A DNA stretch of 13,421 nucleotides from DAIMZI01 sp036734025 (lineage in GTDB: Bacteria; Pseudomonadota; Alphaproteobacteria; Rhizobiales; Rhodomicrobiaceae), in NCBI GenBank assembly GCA_036734025.1, contig DAIMZI010000032.1, positions 1 through 13,421 on the forward strand, written 5' to 3'. Below the pieces are notes generated by a model. The model did no database searches, was not told the origin of the DNA, and worked only from the letters and a program-made list of their open reading frames with translations. Shown in pieces: positions 1 through 7,122 of the stretch (its first letter is position 1; every line of letters starts with the position of its first letter). Both the position numbers and the translations under genes were made by a program.

Positions 1-17
1 ATTTCCGGCACGGAGCG

Positions 18-36
18 GGATGGTCTGAAACCACCC
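18..36 (-). terminator. Hairpin just after guaA, possible terminator
   Basis: Four bases past the guaA stop, read on the minus strand, GGGTGGT pairs with ACCATCC (one G-U pair) around a five-base loop. No T-run follows, so it is not a textbook intrinsic terminator. It could be a weak terminator or a 3'-end stabiliser. Confidence 0.3.
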
Positions 37-40
37 TATT

Positions 41-1588
41 TCACTCCCACTCGATGGTCCCCGGCGGCTTGGACGTTATGTCATAGACCACACGGTTGAT
101 GCCGCGCACCTGATTGATGATGCGCGTGGCTGTACGGCTCAGGAAGTCGTGGGAAAACGGATAATAATCCGCTGTCATGCCATCGGTTGAGGTGACCGCA
201 CGCAGCGCGCACACATAGTCATAAGAGCGCGCATCGCCCATGACGCCCACGCTGCGCACCGGCAACAGGACTGCGAACGCCTGCCAGATATCATCATACA
301 GACCGGCGCGCGCGATCTCGTCGAGATAGATCGCATCGGCCTTGCGCAGGATCTCAAGCTTTTCCGGGCTGACCGCGCCGGGAATACGGATCGCCAGGCC
401 CGGTCCAGGGAACGGATGTCGCCGCACGAAGGCTTCGGGCAGGCCAAGCTCGCGGCCAAGCGCACGCACCTCGTCCTTGAACAGTTCGCGCAGCGGCTCC
501 ACCAGACCCAGCTTCATCCGCTCGGGCAGTCCGCCGACATTGTGATGTGACTTGATCGTGACCGATGGCCCACCCGTGAATGACACGCTCTCGATCACAT
601 CGGGATAAAGCGTGCCCTGAGCGAGGAACCGTGCGTCGTCGATGCGCGCCGCTTCTTCCTCGAACACGTCGATGAACTGCTTGCCGATCACCTTGCGCTT
701 GGCCTCGGGATCGCTGATCCCCTCCAGCGCGCCAAGGAAACGCTCGCGCGCGTGCACATGCACCAGAGGAATGTTGTAGTGATCGCGGAACAGGCCCACG
801 ACCTGATCGCCCTCGCCCGCACGCAGCAAGCCATGATCGACGAAGATGCATGTGAGCTGATCGCCGATCGCCTCATGGATGAGCACCGCAGCAACAGCCG
901 AATCGACACCGCCCGAAAGGCCGCAGATGACCTTGCCGTCGCCCACCTGGCTGCGCACCCGGTCGATGGCCTCGCCGCGAAACTGCGCCATGCTCCAATC
1001 ACCCTTGCAGCCCGCGATCGCATGGGTGAAGTTGTGCAGCATCGCGCTGCCCTGAGGCGTATGCACCACTTCTGGATGAAACTGCACGCCGTAAAGACGC
1101 CGGCTTTCATCGGCGATTGCGGCGAAGGGCGCGCCGGAGGTGGCCGCAATCACCTCAAAGCCTGGCGGTAGCGTCTCCACCCTGTCGCCATGGCTCATCC
1201 ACACGCTCAGCCTGTCGCCCGCCGCGCCCAGTCCGGCAAACAGTGGCGAGGCGCGAAAAAGCTCGATCTCGGCGCGCCCGAACTCGCGGTGATCCGAACT
1301 CGAAACCTGCCCGCCAAGCTGGGCGACCATGGTCTGCTGACCATAGCAGATGCCGAGCACCGGCACGCCTGAGGAAAAAATGGCTTCAGGCGCACGGGGC
1401 GTATCGCCATCGATGACGCTCGCAGGTCCGCCCGACAGGATCACGGCGGCCGGCCGAAGTCGCGCAAATCCTTCTGCGGCGCTGGTGAACGGGATGATCT
1501 CGCAATAGACGCCGGACTCGCGCACGCGCCTCGCTATGAGCTGCGTGACCTGGCTGCCGAAATCGACAATGAGTATGATTTGGGTCAT
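41..1588 (-). CDS. guaA: GMP synthase (glutamine-hydrolysing)
   Basis: Converts XMP to GMP using ATP and glutamine, the last step of guanine nucleotide synthesis, in the cytoplasm. The 515-residue product has the usual order. A class I glutamine amidotransferase domain comes first, with nucleophile Cys81 in GICYGQQ and His171/Glu173 in QFHPEV. The ATP-pyrophosphatase domain follows with the P-loop SGGVDS at 225-230, and then the dimerisation domain, ending in the family-typical GTIEWE. Length is normal. I chose the ATG at 1588 because MTQIILIVDFGSQ is where family members begin. The frame stays open to a GTG at 1630, but that GTG has no ribosome binding site and adds 14 residues without family character. 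The chosen ATG has only a weak GGGG nearby and overlaps the stop of a 12-codon leader ORF, which suggests translational coupling. It is the last gene of the minus-strand guaB-to-guaA block. Identification is near certain; the start is likely. Confidence 0.97.
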   Translation of the reverse strand: MTQIILIVDFGSQVTQLIARRVRESGVYCEIIPFTSAAEGFARLRPAAVILSGGPASVIDGDTPRAPEAIFSSGVPVLGICYGQQTMVAQLGGQVSSSDHREFGRAEIELFRASPLFAGLGAAGDRLSVWMSHGDRVETLPPGFEVIAATSGAPFAAIADESRRLYGVQFHPEVVHTPQGSAMLHNFTHAIAGCKGDWSMAQFRGEAIDRVRSQVGDGKVICGLSGGVDSAVAAVLIHEAIGDQLTCIFVDHGLLRAGEGDQVVGLFRDHYNIPLVHVHARERFLGALEGISDPEAKRKVIGKQFIDVFEEEAARIDDARFLAQGTLYPDVIESVSFTGGPSVTIKSHHNVGGLPERMKLGLVEPLRELFKDEVRALGRELGLPEAFVRRHPFPGPGLAIRIPGAVSPEKLEILRKADAIYLDEIARAGLYDDIWQAFAVLLPVRSVGVMGDARSYDYVCALRAVTSTDGMTADYYPFSHDFLSRTATRIINQVRGINRVVYDITSKPPGTIEWE

Positions 1589-1623
1589 GGACCCCAACTG
1601 GCGGTGAGAACCATGACCCGCAT
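1585..1623 (-). CDS. 12-codon leader ORF overlapping the guaA start
   Basis: An ATG at 1623 opens the short frame MRVMVLTASWGP. Its TGA overlaps the guaA start as ATGA. Just before the ATG is GAGGTGA, a seven-base match to the anti-Shine-Dalgarno sequence and much stronger than anything before guaA itself. Ribosomes could therefore load on the leader and be passed to guaA, making guaA expression depend on leader translation. There is no run of a single amino acid codon of the kind seen in classical attenuators. I know of no described guaA leader peptide, so the function is inferred from layout only. Confidence 0.5.
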   Translation of the reverse strand: MRVMVLTASWGP

Positions 1624-1693
1624 TAATCACCTCAGGAGCAGAAAATCAAGCTGCCCCGTTTGAAAACCCTGAGTATCCGGGCGAGGAGGGCGC

Positions 1694-2011
1694 TTATTGC
1701 GCGCCCGGTCCGGGTTCTTCCTCGACGACTTCACCGTTCGCCGGCGGCTGCACGGGCTCCACGCCGGTCTCCGGCTGTGTGACCGGGGCCGGCCAGAACT
1801 TGCGGCAGGTCCTCGGCGCAGGGATGTCGCCGGCGCGCTGGCTGATCTCGTTACACGCCCATTCGCGCAGCGGCTCAGGCATGGTCCGGTTGATCGTCGC
1901 CCAGATTTCGTCGTCGCCATTCTCGGTCGTGTAGGTAACATACATCCAGTAACCGACAACCACCAACACAACGATGAGAAGTATACCTATAATCGTCCTG
2001 ATAACGCCCAT
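1694..2011 (-). CDS. Small membrane-anchored protein of unknown function
   Basis: A 105-residue protein with one hydrophobic helix at about residues 5-25 (GILLIVVLVVVGYWMYV). It is followed by a soluble part with two cysteines (WACNEIS and RTCRKFW) and a Pro/Glu-rich tail. With no cleavage signal it is probably anchored in the inner membrane, the soluble part facing the periplasm, where the two cysteines could form a disulphide. The start has GAGTGG a few bases upstream and a plausible promoter about 65 bases away. It lies between the rsmB-like gene and guaA on the same strand; the 267-base gap behind it and its own promoter suggest a separate transcript that may run into guaA. I do not recognise a family. 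The overlapping plus-strand frame has none of this structure. Confidence 0.7.
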   Translation of the reverse strand: MGVIRTIIGILLIVVLVVVGYWMYVTYTTENGDDEIWATINRTMPEPLREWACNEISQRAGDIPAPRTCRKFWPAPVTQPETGVEPVQPPANGEVVEEEPGPGAQ

Positions 2012-2076
2012 TGTTCCACTCGCAAATCCTGGTGCGCGGGGGCACCTTTGTTGTGCGTTGACGCCGGCACGAGCGC

Positions 2077-2100
2077 TTTATAGTCCCGCACGGACGACAA
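2077..2100 (-). promoter_or_regulatory. Probable promoter of the 105-residue membrane protein gene
   Basis: On the minus strand TTGTCG (2095-2100) and ACTATAAA (2077-2084) are spaced as in the Caulobacter housekeeping promoter (TTGAC... then GCTANAWC 10-14 bases on). The predicted transcript start near 2070 gives a leader of about 60 bases. This is a pattern match only. Confidence 0.4.
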
Positions 2101-2278
2101 GACACGCGGGGGCCACGGCATGAGGCCGTGACCATGAGGCTCGGCAATCTATCAGAACCCCGGCCCGACAATAGTGCGAAACTGCATCAGTCCAGACCCA
2201 GAACGCAGTGCGCGAGGAAAATCGTAACCGCAGGCCCGCGCCGCTTGCGCGCTCCTGGGCCATGCGCAAAGCCCTGAT

Positions 2279-3577
2279 CTAGCTACCGGCACAGACCATG
2301 ACAGCGACGAAGAACCCGTCTGTCGAATGGTCCGCGGGGCTGAGCAGCAGCATGTCATCCCGGCCGTCTGCTGAAGCCGGCGGTTCATGCTCCAGCACCG
2401 CGCTCCAGACCTGGCGATAGGGCACAAGGGTAAATTCGGGGGTTTCGGCGAGGAAATCGGCAACCGGTTTGCCATTTTCCCGGGGCAGCACCGAGCAGGT
2501 CGCATAGACCAGTCGCCCGCCCGGGCGCACCAGCCGCGCGCCCTTGCGCAGCACTTCGGACTGGGTCTGCATGCGCGTTTGCAGCAACTCCGGCGTAAGG
2601 CGCCATTTGGTGTCGGGCCGGCGCCGCCACGCGCCCGAGCCTGAACAAGGCGCATCGACGAACACCACATCCATTCGCCCGGCAAGCCCGCCAAGCGCAT
2701 TTTCATCGCCGGGCGGAAGCACCTGGACATTGCGCGCACCCGCACGCTTCAGCCGATCAAAGATCGGCCGCAGACGCTGCGCGTCGCTGTCATAGGCATA
2801 GAGCTGGCCCTTGTTCTGCATCTGGTCGGCAAGCAGCAATGTCTTGCCCCCTGCCCCGGCACAGATATCCGCGACCTGCATGCCCGGTTTCGCGCCGGCA
2901 AGAAGACCGGCAATCTGCGAGGCTTCGTCCTGCACTTCGAACCAGCCGCGCGCGTACGCCGGCTCGGCAACAAGATTGGGAGACCGCCCCGGACCGGAGG
3001 GCGCCGGCATGCGCAGCCCGAGCGGGGAATATGGCGTCGGCTGGGGACCATGGCGGGCAAGCGCCTTGGCCAGCTTTTCGCGACCTGCCTTTATAGCATT
3101 GGCGCGCATATCCACAGGTGCGCGCGTCGCCAGACCCGCACCCTGTTCAGCGGCGCGCGCGCCGAAGGCCTGCGTGAACTCGTCATCGAGCCACTCGGGA
3201 TAATCGCCCGCGATGAAGGCCGGCACATCGGGCGCCAGCGACGCTGACAGCCCCGCAATCTCGTCTGCGCTCAATGGCGGCGGCGCGTGGGCGCTGCCAT
3301 CGCACCAGGACGCCAGCGTATCAGGGGGTTCGCCCCACAGATGCGCAATGACCCCGAGAGTGAGGGCGCGCGGCGTATCGGCATTCATCAAAGCGGCAAG
3401 AGAGGCGCGCCTGCGCAAGGCGTCATAGACAATGTTGCCGATGGCCGCGCGGTCGCCCGAGCCGGCGAACCGGTGGGCACGGCCCCAGTCGGCAAGAGCG
3501 ATCGCAGCCGGACGGTGACGCTCGCTGATGTCGCAAAGTACTTCGATCGCCGCCGCTAGGCGCGCACCCGGCTGCAT
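2279..3577 (-). CDS. rsmB: RsmB/NOP-family rRNA cytosine-C5 methyltransferase
   Basis: Transfers a methyl group from S-adenosylmethionine to a cytosine C5, most likely 16S rRNA C967. Of 432 residues, the first ~150 form a helical domain of the RsmB (NusB-like) kind. The catalytic Rossmann domain follows: EVQDEAS at 214-220, the SAM loop ADICAGAGGKT at 236-246, the motif IV catalytic pair DAPCSGSG with Cys311, and motif VI YATCSVLPREN with Cys361. Two cysteines in these positions are the signature of RNA m5C enzymes: one attacks the base, the other releases the product. The start has GGAG five bases upstream. It lies 28 bases downstream of the MAPEG gene and is probably cotranscribed with it. 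The NOP family is sure; assignment to RsmB over a paralogue is likely, from the helical N-terminus and the location between guaB and guaA. Confidence 0.9.
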   Translation of the reverse strand: MQPGARLAAAIEVLCDISERHRPAAIALADWGRAHRFAGSGDRAAIGNIVYDALRRRASLAALMNADTPRALTLGVIAHLWGEPPDTLASWCDGSAHAPPPLSADEIAGLSASLAPDVPAFIAGDYPEWLDDEFTQAFGARAAEQGAGLATRAPVDMRANAIKAGREKLAKALARHGPQPTPYSPLGLRMPAPSGPGRSPNLVAEPAYARGWFEVQDEASQIAGLLAGAKPGMQVADICAGAGGKTLLLADQMQNKGQLYAYDSDAQRLRPIFDRLKRAGARNVQVLPPGDENALGGLAGRMDVVFVDAPCSGSGAWRRRPDTKWRLTPELLQTRMQTQSEVLRKGARLVRPGGRLVYATCSVLPRENGKPVADFLAETPEFTLVPYRQVWSAVLEHEPPASADGRDDMLLLSPADHSTDGFFVAVMVCAGS

Positions 3578-3605
3578 AAGATCTCCTTTTTCGCGTGGAG
3601 CCTTG

Positions 3606-4025
3606 TCAGGCCAGGATCACTTGCACGAGCAACAACACCCACATGATACCGAGGATGATGGTGCCGGCGAGAAAGGCCCTGAACCTTTGCATCACATTGT
3701 TGCTGGTGACGTGAATGAGCGCATGCACCAGGCGCGTCAGGACAAACAGCCAGGCGAGCACCACCATCGCCAGGCTCGCTGCGTCGATGACGAGCGCAAT
3801 GACGACAACGACGTGGAACAGGACCGGCAGTTCGAACTGGTTCTGATAGGCATTGGCAAATTGCTGCGCCTTGGCCGGCCAGACGCGCTCGCCAAGGGCG
3901 ATGTCGGCCAGGCGCAACTGGCGCTCGCGGAGAATTCGGGCGCGTGCCAGGCCGGTCGCGACCAGAAGCGCCAGGACGAGCGCAACATGGATGAAGACCG
4001 GAAGCAGAATGGCTGTTTGCGACAT
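3606..4025 (-). CDS. MAPEG-family integral membrane protein
   Basis: A 139-residue protein with four hydrophobic segments at about residues 5-26, 67-86, 88-103 and 118-138. The conserved block FANAYQNQFELPVLFHV at 56-72 is characteristic of the MAPEG family (membrane-associated proteins in eicosanoid and glutathione metabolism). Family members work as trimers in the membrane and often bind glutathione, but bacterial members of this short type mostly have no known substrate. It sits 95 bases after guaB and 28 bases before the rsmB-like gene, all on the same strand, so an operon is likely. The ATG has no clear Shine-Dalgarno sequence. Family call good, function unknown. Confidence 0.85.
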   Translation of the reverse strand: MSQTAILLPVFIHVALVLALLVATGLARARILRERQLRLADIALGERVWPAKAQQFANAYQNQFELPVLFHVVVVIALVIDAASLAMVVLAWLFVLTRLVHALIHVTSNNVMQRFRAFLAGTIILGIMWVLLLVQVILA

Positions 4026-4120
4026 GGGAGTTCAACTGACAAGCTTGCTCAGGTCCGATGGCCGGAGCTGGTTGGTGTGGGGGCGGGATCAGGGTCGGTG
4101 CGCAGGCGCGCATGGCGCCA

Positions 4121-5611
4121 TCATTCACGAAGGCTCGGATAATTGGGGCTTTCGCGCGTTATCGCCACGTCGTGGGCATGACTTTCGCGCGCGCCCGCGC
4201 CGCTGATGCGCACGAATTCCGCATTCTTCTGAAATTCGGCGATGCTGCCCGAGCCGGTGTAGCCCATGGCTGCGCGCAAGCCGCCGACGAGCTGGTGCAA
4301 TATGCTGGATACAGGACCTTTGTAGGGCACCTGCCCTTCGATACCCTCGGGCACATATTTCAGGTTATCGCCGACTTCTTGTTGAAAATAGCGATCGGCC
4401 GAACCGCGCGCCATGGCTCCTACCGAACCCATACCGCGATAGGCCTTGTACGAGCGGCCCTGATAGAGATAAACCTCGCCCGGGCTTTCATCGGTGCCTG
4501 CAAGCAGCGAGCCGATCATGACGCAGCTTGCGCCCGCCGCAATCGCCTTGGCCATGTCCCCGGAATAGCGGATCCCGCCATCGGCGATGACCGGAATGCC
4601 GGTCTTCTGCGCCACCTCGACCGCATCGACGATCGCGGTGAATTGCGGCACGCCGACCCCGGCAACGATGCGCGTGGTGCAGATCGACCCCGGCCCGATG
4701 CCCACCTTGATCGCATCCGCGCCCGCATCGATCAGCGCGCGCGCACCATCAGCCGTGGCGATGTTGCCGGCAACCACCTGCACCGCATTCGACAGCCGCT
4801 TGATCCGTGACACGGCCTCGAGCACGCGCGTCGAGTGTCCGTGCGCGGTATCGACGACCAGCATGTCCACGCCCGCGTCGATCAATTGCTGGCTGCGGTC
4901 GAAGCCGGGCTCGCCCACCGTAGTGGCGGCGGCAACACGCAGCCGGCCGTGATCATCCTTGCAGGCATTGGGATGCTGGCTGGCTTTCTCGATATCCTTG
5001 ACGGTGATCAACCCGACGCAGTGATAGGCGTCATCGACGACAAGCAGCTTTTCGATCCGATGCTCGTGCAGCAGCGCCTTGGCTTCCTCACGTCTGACGC
5101 CGTCGTTGACCGTGATCAGATTGTCCCTGGTCATGAAGGCCGAGACCGGCTTGTCCATCTCGCGAGCAAAACGCACGTCGCGGTTCGTCAGGATGCCGAC
5201 CAGGCGGCCTTCGCCGCGCCCGTTCGTAGACGGCGCCACGACCGGAATGCCGGAGATAGCGTGACGGCGCATGATATCGAGGGCTTCGGACAAGGGCGCG
5301 TCGGGTCCGATGGTCACCGGATTGACGACCATGCCGGCCTCGTATTTCTTGACCTGGCGGACGTGATCGGCCTGGACATCGGGCGCCAGGTTGCGGTGGA
5401 TGACGCCGATGCCGCCATAAGCCGCCATGGCAATCGCCAGCTTGGCTTCGGTGACAGTGTCCATTGCCGAGGACATGATCGGCACGTTGAGACTGATGGA
5501 CGGCGTGACATTGCTGATGATGTCGACCTGGGCGGGCATGACATCGGACAGGCGGGGCTTCAGCAACACGTCGTCAAAGGTCAGCGCCAGATCCATGTCA
5601 GTAATGGCCAT
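4121..5611 (-). CDS. guaB: IMP dehydrogenase
   Basis: Oxidises IMP to XMP with NAD+, the committed step towards GMP. The 496-residue protein starts with the family N-terminus LALTFDDVLLKPRLSDV. Two CBS domains are inserted at about residues 95-210, and the TIM barrel carries the catalytic loop GIGPGSICTTR with Cys311, the phosphate-binding IADGGIRYSGD and the flap YRGMGSVGAM. I chose the ATG at 5611 because residues further upstream (open to 5692) are unlike the family and would place the start inside the promoter palindrome. GAGG and AAAGA lie upstream of the ATG, neither ideal. It is the first gene of the minus-strand block ending in guaA, so the two enzymes of IMP-to-GMP conversion are linked though not adjacent. 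The stop codon overlaps a 10-bp palindrome (4112-4121). Identification is certain. Confidence 0.97.
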   Translation of the reverse strand: MAITDMDLALTFDDVLLKPRLSDVMPAQVDIISNVTPSISLNVPIMSSAMDTVTEAKLAIAMAAYGGIGVIHRNLAPDVQADHVRQVKKYEAGMVVNPVTIGPDAPLSEALDIMRRHAISGIPVVAPSTNGRGEGRLVGILTNRDVRFAREMDKPVSAFMTRDNLITVNDGVRREEAKALLHEHRIEKLLVVDDAYHCVGLITVKDIEKASQHPNACKDDHGRLRVAAATTVGEPGFDRSQQLIDAGVDMLVVDTAHGHSTRVLEAVSRIKRLSNAVQVVAGNIATADGARALIDAGADAIKVGIGPGSICTTRIVAGVGVPQFTAIVDAVEVAQKTGIPVIADGGIRYSGDMAKAIAAGASCVMIGSLLAGTDESPGEVYLYQGRSYKAYRGMGSVGAMARGSADRYFQQEVGDNLKYVPEGIEGQVPYKGPVSSILHQLVGGLRAAMGYTGSGSIAEFQKNAEFVRISGAGARESHAHDVAITRESPNYPSLRE

Positions 5612-5663
5612 CAATGTCTTTCGTGCCTCGTCTGCGCAGCCGACTTCCTGAAAACGCTGCGCA

Positions 5664-5698
5664 AGTATATGTGACTTTGCCGGACGGGGCACGTGCCC
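5664..5698 (-). promoter_or_regulatory. Probable guaB promoter with a palindrome at the -35 position
   Basis: On the minus strand a good -10 element TATACT lies at 5664-5669. Exactly 17 bases upstream, where a -35 hexamer would be, sits the perfect 12-bp palindrome GGGCACGTGCCC (5687-5698). There is no -35 consensus. This arrangement suggests a dimeric regulator binding at -35, either activating or blocking. The predicted transcript start near 5657 gives a leader of about 45 bases. The regulator is unknown. Confidence 0.45.
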
Positions 5699-5748
5699 TG
5701 CCCGCTACCAGATTCGCATGTCCCTCAACAGATCAGCTATCGGAGCCG

Positions 5749-6183
5749 TCAGCGACGCAGAATGCGGCCGCTGCTCTCCTTCTGATCAGGCTGCTGCGCA
5801 CTTGCGGAGCTGCCTTGTGCCGGTGCGCCCGCGCCCGGCTTGGCATCGGTCTTGAACGCGAATGCCGAGGCATCCTCGGTCCATTTGAGGGTGCCGTCAT
5901 AACGGGTGCCCATTTCGATGCCGATACCCTGATGGAAGATGTCGCCTTCAACGCGCGCCGTCGAGTGGAGCATCACCCGGCGCCCGCGGATGGAGCCGGT
6001 GACATTGCCGAACACGACGACCTCGTTATTGGCGACGATGCCGCCGTCAATCCGGCCTTTTTCGCTGACGACAAGCGAGGCGCAATGCATGTCGCCCTTC
6101 AGCTTGCCATCGAGCTTGAGATTGCCCTTGGATGTGACATTACCAATGATCGTCAGGTCTTCGCCGATTACAGACTCGCTCAT
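5749..6183 (-). CDS. Bactofilin (polymer-forming cytoskeletal protein)
   Basis: A 144-residue protein. Residues ~5-108 are a bactofilin domain, a right-handed beta-helix built from short repeated strands: VIGEDLTIIGNVTSKG, LKLDGKLKGDMHC, EKGRIDGGIVANN, and VVVFGNVTGSIRGRRV. The C-terminal ~35 residues are Ala/Gly/Ser/Gln-rich and end in basic RILRR. Bactofilins polymerise without nucleotides on the inner face of the membrane; in Caulobacter they recruit peptidoglycan enzymes to the stalk base, in others they shape the cell. Length fits the family. The ATG at 6183 has GGAG about 12 bases upstream, somewhat far. It stands alone between guaB and rlmE on the same strand, with no M23 peptidase neighbour of the kind often paired with bactofilin genes. 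Family call is firm; the cellular role is not visible. Confidence 0.93.
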   Translation of the reverse strand: MSESVIGEDLTIIGNVTSKGNLKLDGKLKGDMHCASLVVSEKGRIDGGIVANNEVVVFGNVTGSIRGRRVMLHSTARVEGDIFHQGIGIEMGTRYDGTLKWTEDASAFAFKTDAKPGAGAPAQGSSASAQQPDQKESSGRILRR

Positions 6184-6389
6184 GGCTCACAATACTCCAC
6201 GCTCTTGTTTTTGGCACATCCAGCGAAGTGTGATGCCGGGTTAAGTGCCACTGGCAACCTCTTGCTCATGCGATCTGCCCATTGACCAGTATCAACGCCC
6301 CCAACAACTACGCCCCATGAGCGAAGGTCTTAGCATCTTAAATCACGTGTGCAAAGCAGTTAGCAGCGCCAGTCGCACGCAAAACTGCA
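6184..6389. other. Gap between rlmE end and bactofilin start
   Basis: About 205 bases with no supported gene. It should hold the bactofilin promoter. A TTGCCA that could act as -35 is present on the minus strand, but no good -10 is correctly spaced. A small inverted repeat TGCCA-C-TGGCA lies at 6246-6256. No clear terminator for rlmE was seen. Confidence 0.4.
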
Positions 6390-7106
6390 TCACCGCGCGT
6401 TATTGCCACGAAAACCCGTGGCGAGGACATAAAGCTCAGCCGACTCAGGCCGGCTCGCCTCGGGCTTGACATGGCGCACCCGGGCAAAATCCTGCTTCAT
6501 GAGGTTAAGCATATCGCCCTGGGAACCGCCCTGGAACACCTTGGCGAGGAACACGCCGCCGGGCGCCAGCACCTGACGCGCCAGATCTAGCGCGGCTTCG
6601 GCCAGCGCCACGATCCGCAGATGATCGCTGCCGCGATGGCCAGATGTCGCCGGCGCCATGTCGGACAGCACCACCTGAACTTGCGCGCCGCCGAGTGCGG
6701 CCATGATACGCTGCGGAGCATCCGGCTCAAGAAAGTCACACAGCAGAAATTCGACGCCGGGCAGGTCTTCCACCGGCTTCAGATCGAGCGCGACCACCCG
6801 TCCCGAAGGCCCCACCTGCCTGGCCGCCACCTGCGACCATCCGCCCGGCGCCGCGCCCAGATCGAGCACGATGTCGCCGGCCTTCAATATCTTGAACTTG
6901 TCGTTGATCTCGCTCAGCTTGAACGCGGCGCGCGAGCGATAGCCTTCGCGCCTTGCGGCGGCGACGAACGGGTCATTGAGCTGGCGCTGGAGCCATCTGG
7001 TCGATGACAGTTTGCGCCCCTTGGCCGTCTTCACGCGCACGCTCAGATCGCGTCGTCCGCTGGGCGAAGCCGGGCCGCGGCCGGGTGGTCGTGGTCGTGA
7101 TGCCAT
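6390..7106 (-). CDS. rlmE: 23S rRNA 2'-O-methyltransferase (U2552)
   Basis: FtsJ/RrmJ-type enzyme that methylates the ribose of U2552 in the 23S rRNA A-loop, a late step in 50S assembly. The 238 residues include the SAM loop LDLGAAPGGWSQVA at 81-94 and the K-D-K-E tetrad: Lys63 (AFKLSEI), Asp149 (LSDMAP), Lys189 (FLAKVFQGG) and Glu224 (AELYVLATG). A basic, Pro/Arg-rich extension of ~35 residues precedes the domain, as is common in alphaproteobacteria. I chose the ATG at 7106. It lies 16 bases after the stop of the Ppx/GppA gene, has a purine-rich GCGGGGGC upstream, and avoids overlapping that gene; the frame is open further upstream only as an overlap. Very likely cotranscribed with the phosphatase gene. 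Confidence 0.95.
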   Translation of the reverse strand: MASRPRPPGRGPASPSGRRDLSVRVKTAKGRKLSSTRWLQRQLNDPFVAAARREGYRSRAAFKLSEINDKFKILKAGDIVLDLGAAPGGWSQVAARQVGPSGRVVALDLKPVEDLPGVEFLLCDFLEPDAPQRIMAALGGAQVQVVLSDMAPATSGHRGSDHLRIVALAEAALDLARQVLAPGGVFLAKVFQGGSQGDMLNLMKQDFARVRHVKPEASRPESAELYVLATGFRGNNAR

Positions 7107-7122
7107 GGGCTGCCCCCGCTGC

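Noticed and set aside
1585..1630. guaA starting at GTG 1630, giving 529 residues
   Set aside because: No ribosome binding site in the right place and the extra 14 residues are not family-like. The GAGGTGA there fits the leader ORF ATG at 1623 instead.
2111..2133. Hairpin CACGGC-ATGAG-GCCGTG upstream of the 105-residue protein gene, considered as a terminator for the rsmB-like gene
   Set aside because: There is no T-run on either strand and it lies about 150 bases past the rsmB stop; it may be chance in GC-rich DNA.
4058..5674. Two long plus-strand frames (4058-4810, 4835-5674) opposite guaB
   Set aside because: They are antisense shadows of guaB, whose motifs are unambiguous, and have no domain or ribosome binding site of their own.
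5611..5692. guaB starting at 5692, giving 523 residues
   Set aside because: The extra 27 residues are unlike IMP dehydrogenases, and this start would lie inside the promoter palindrome, upstream of the -10 element.
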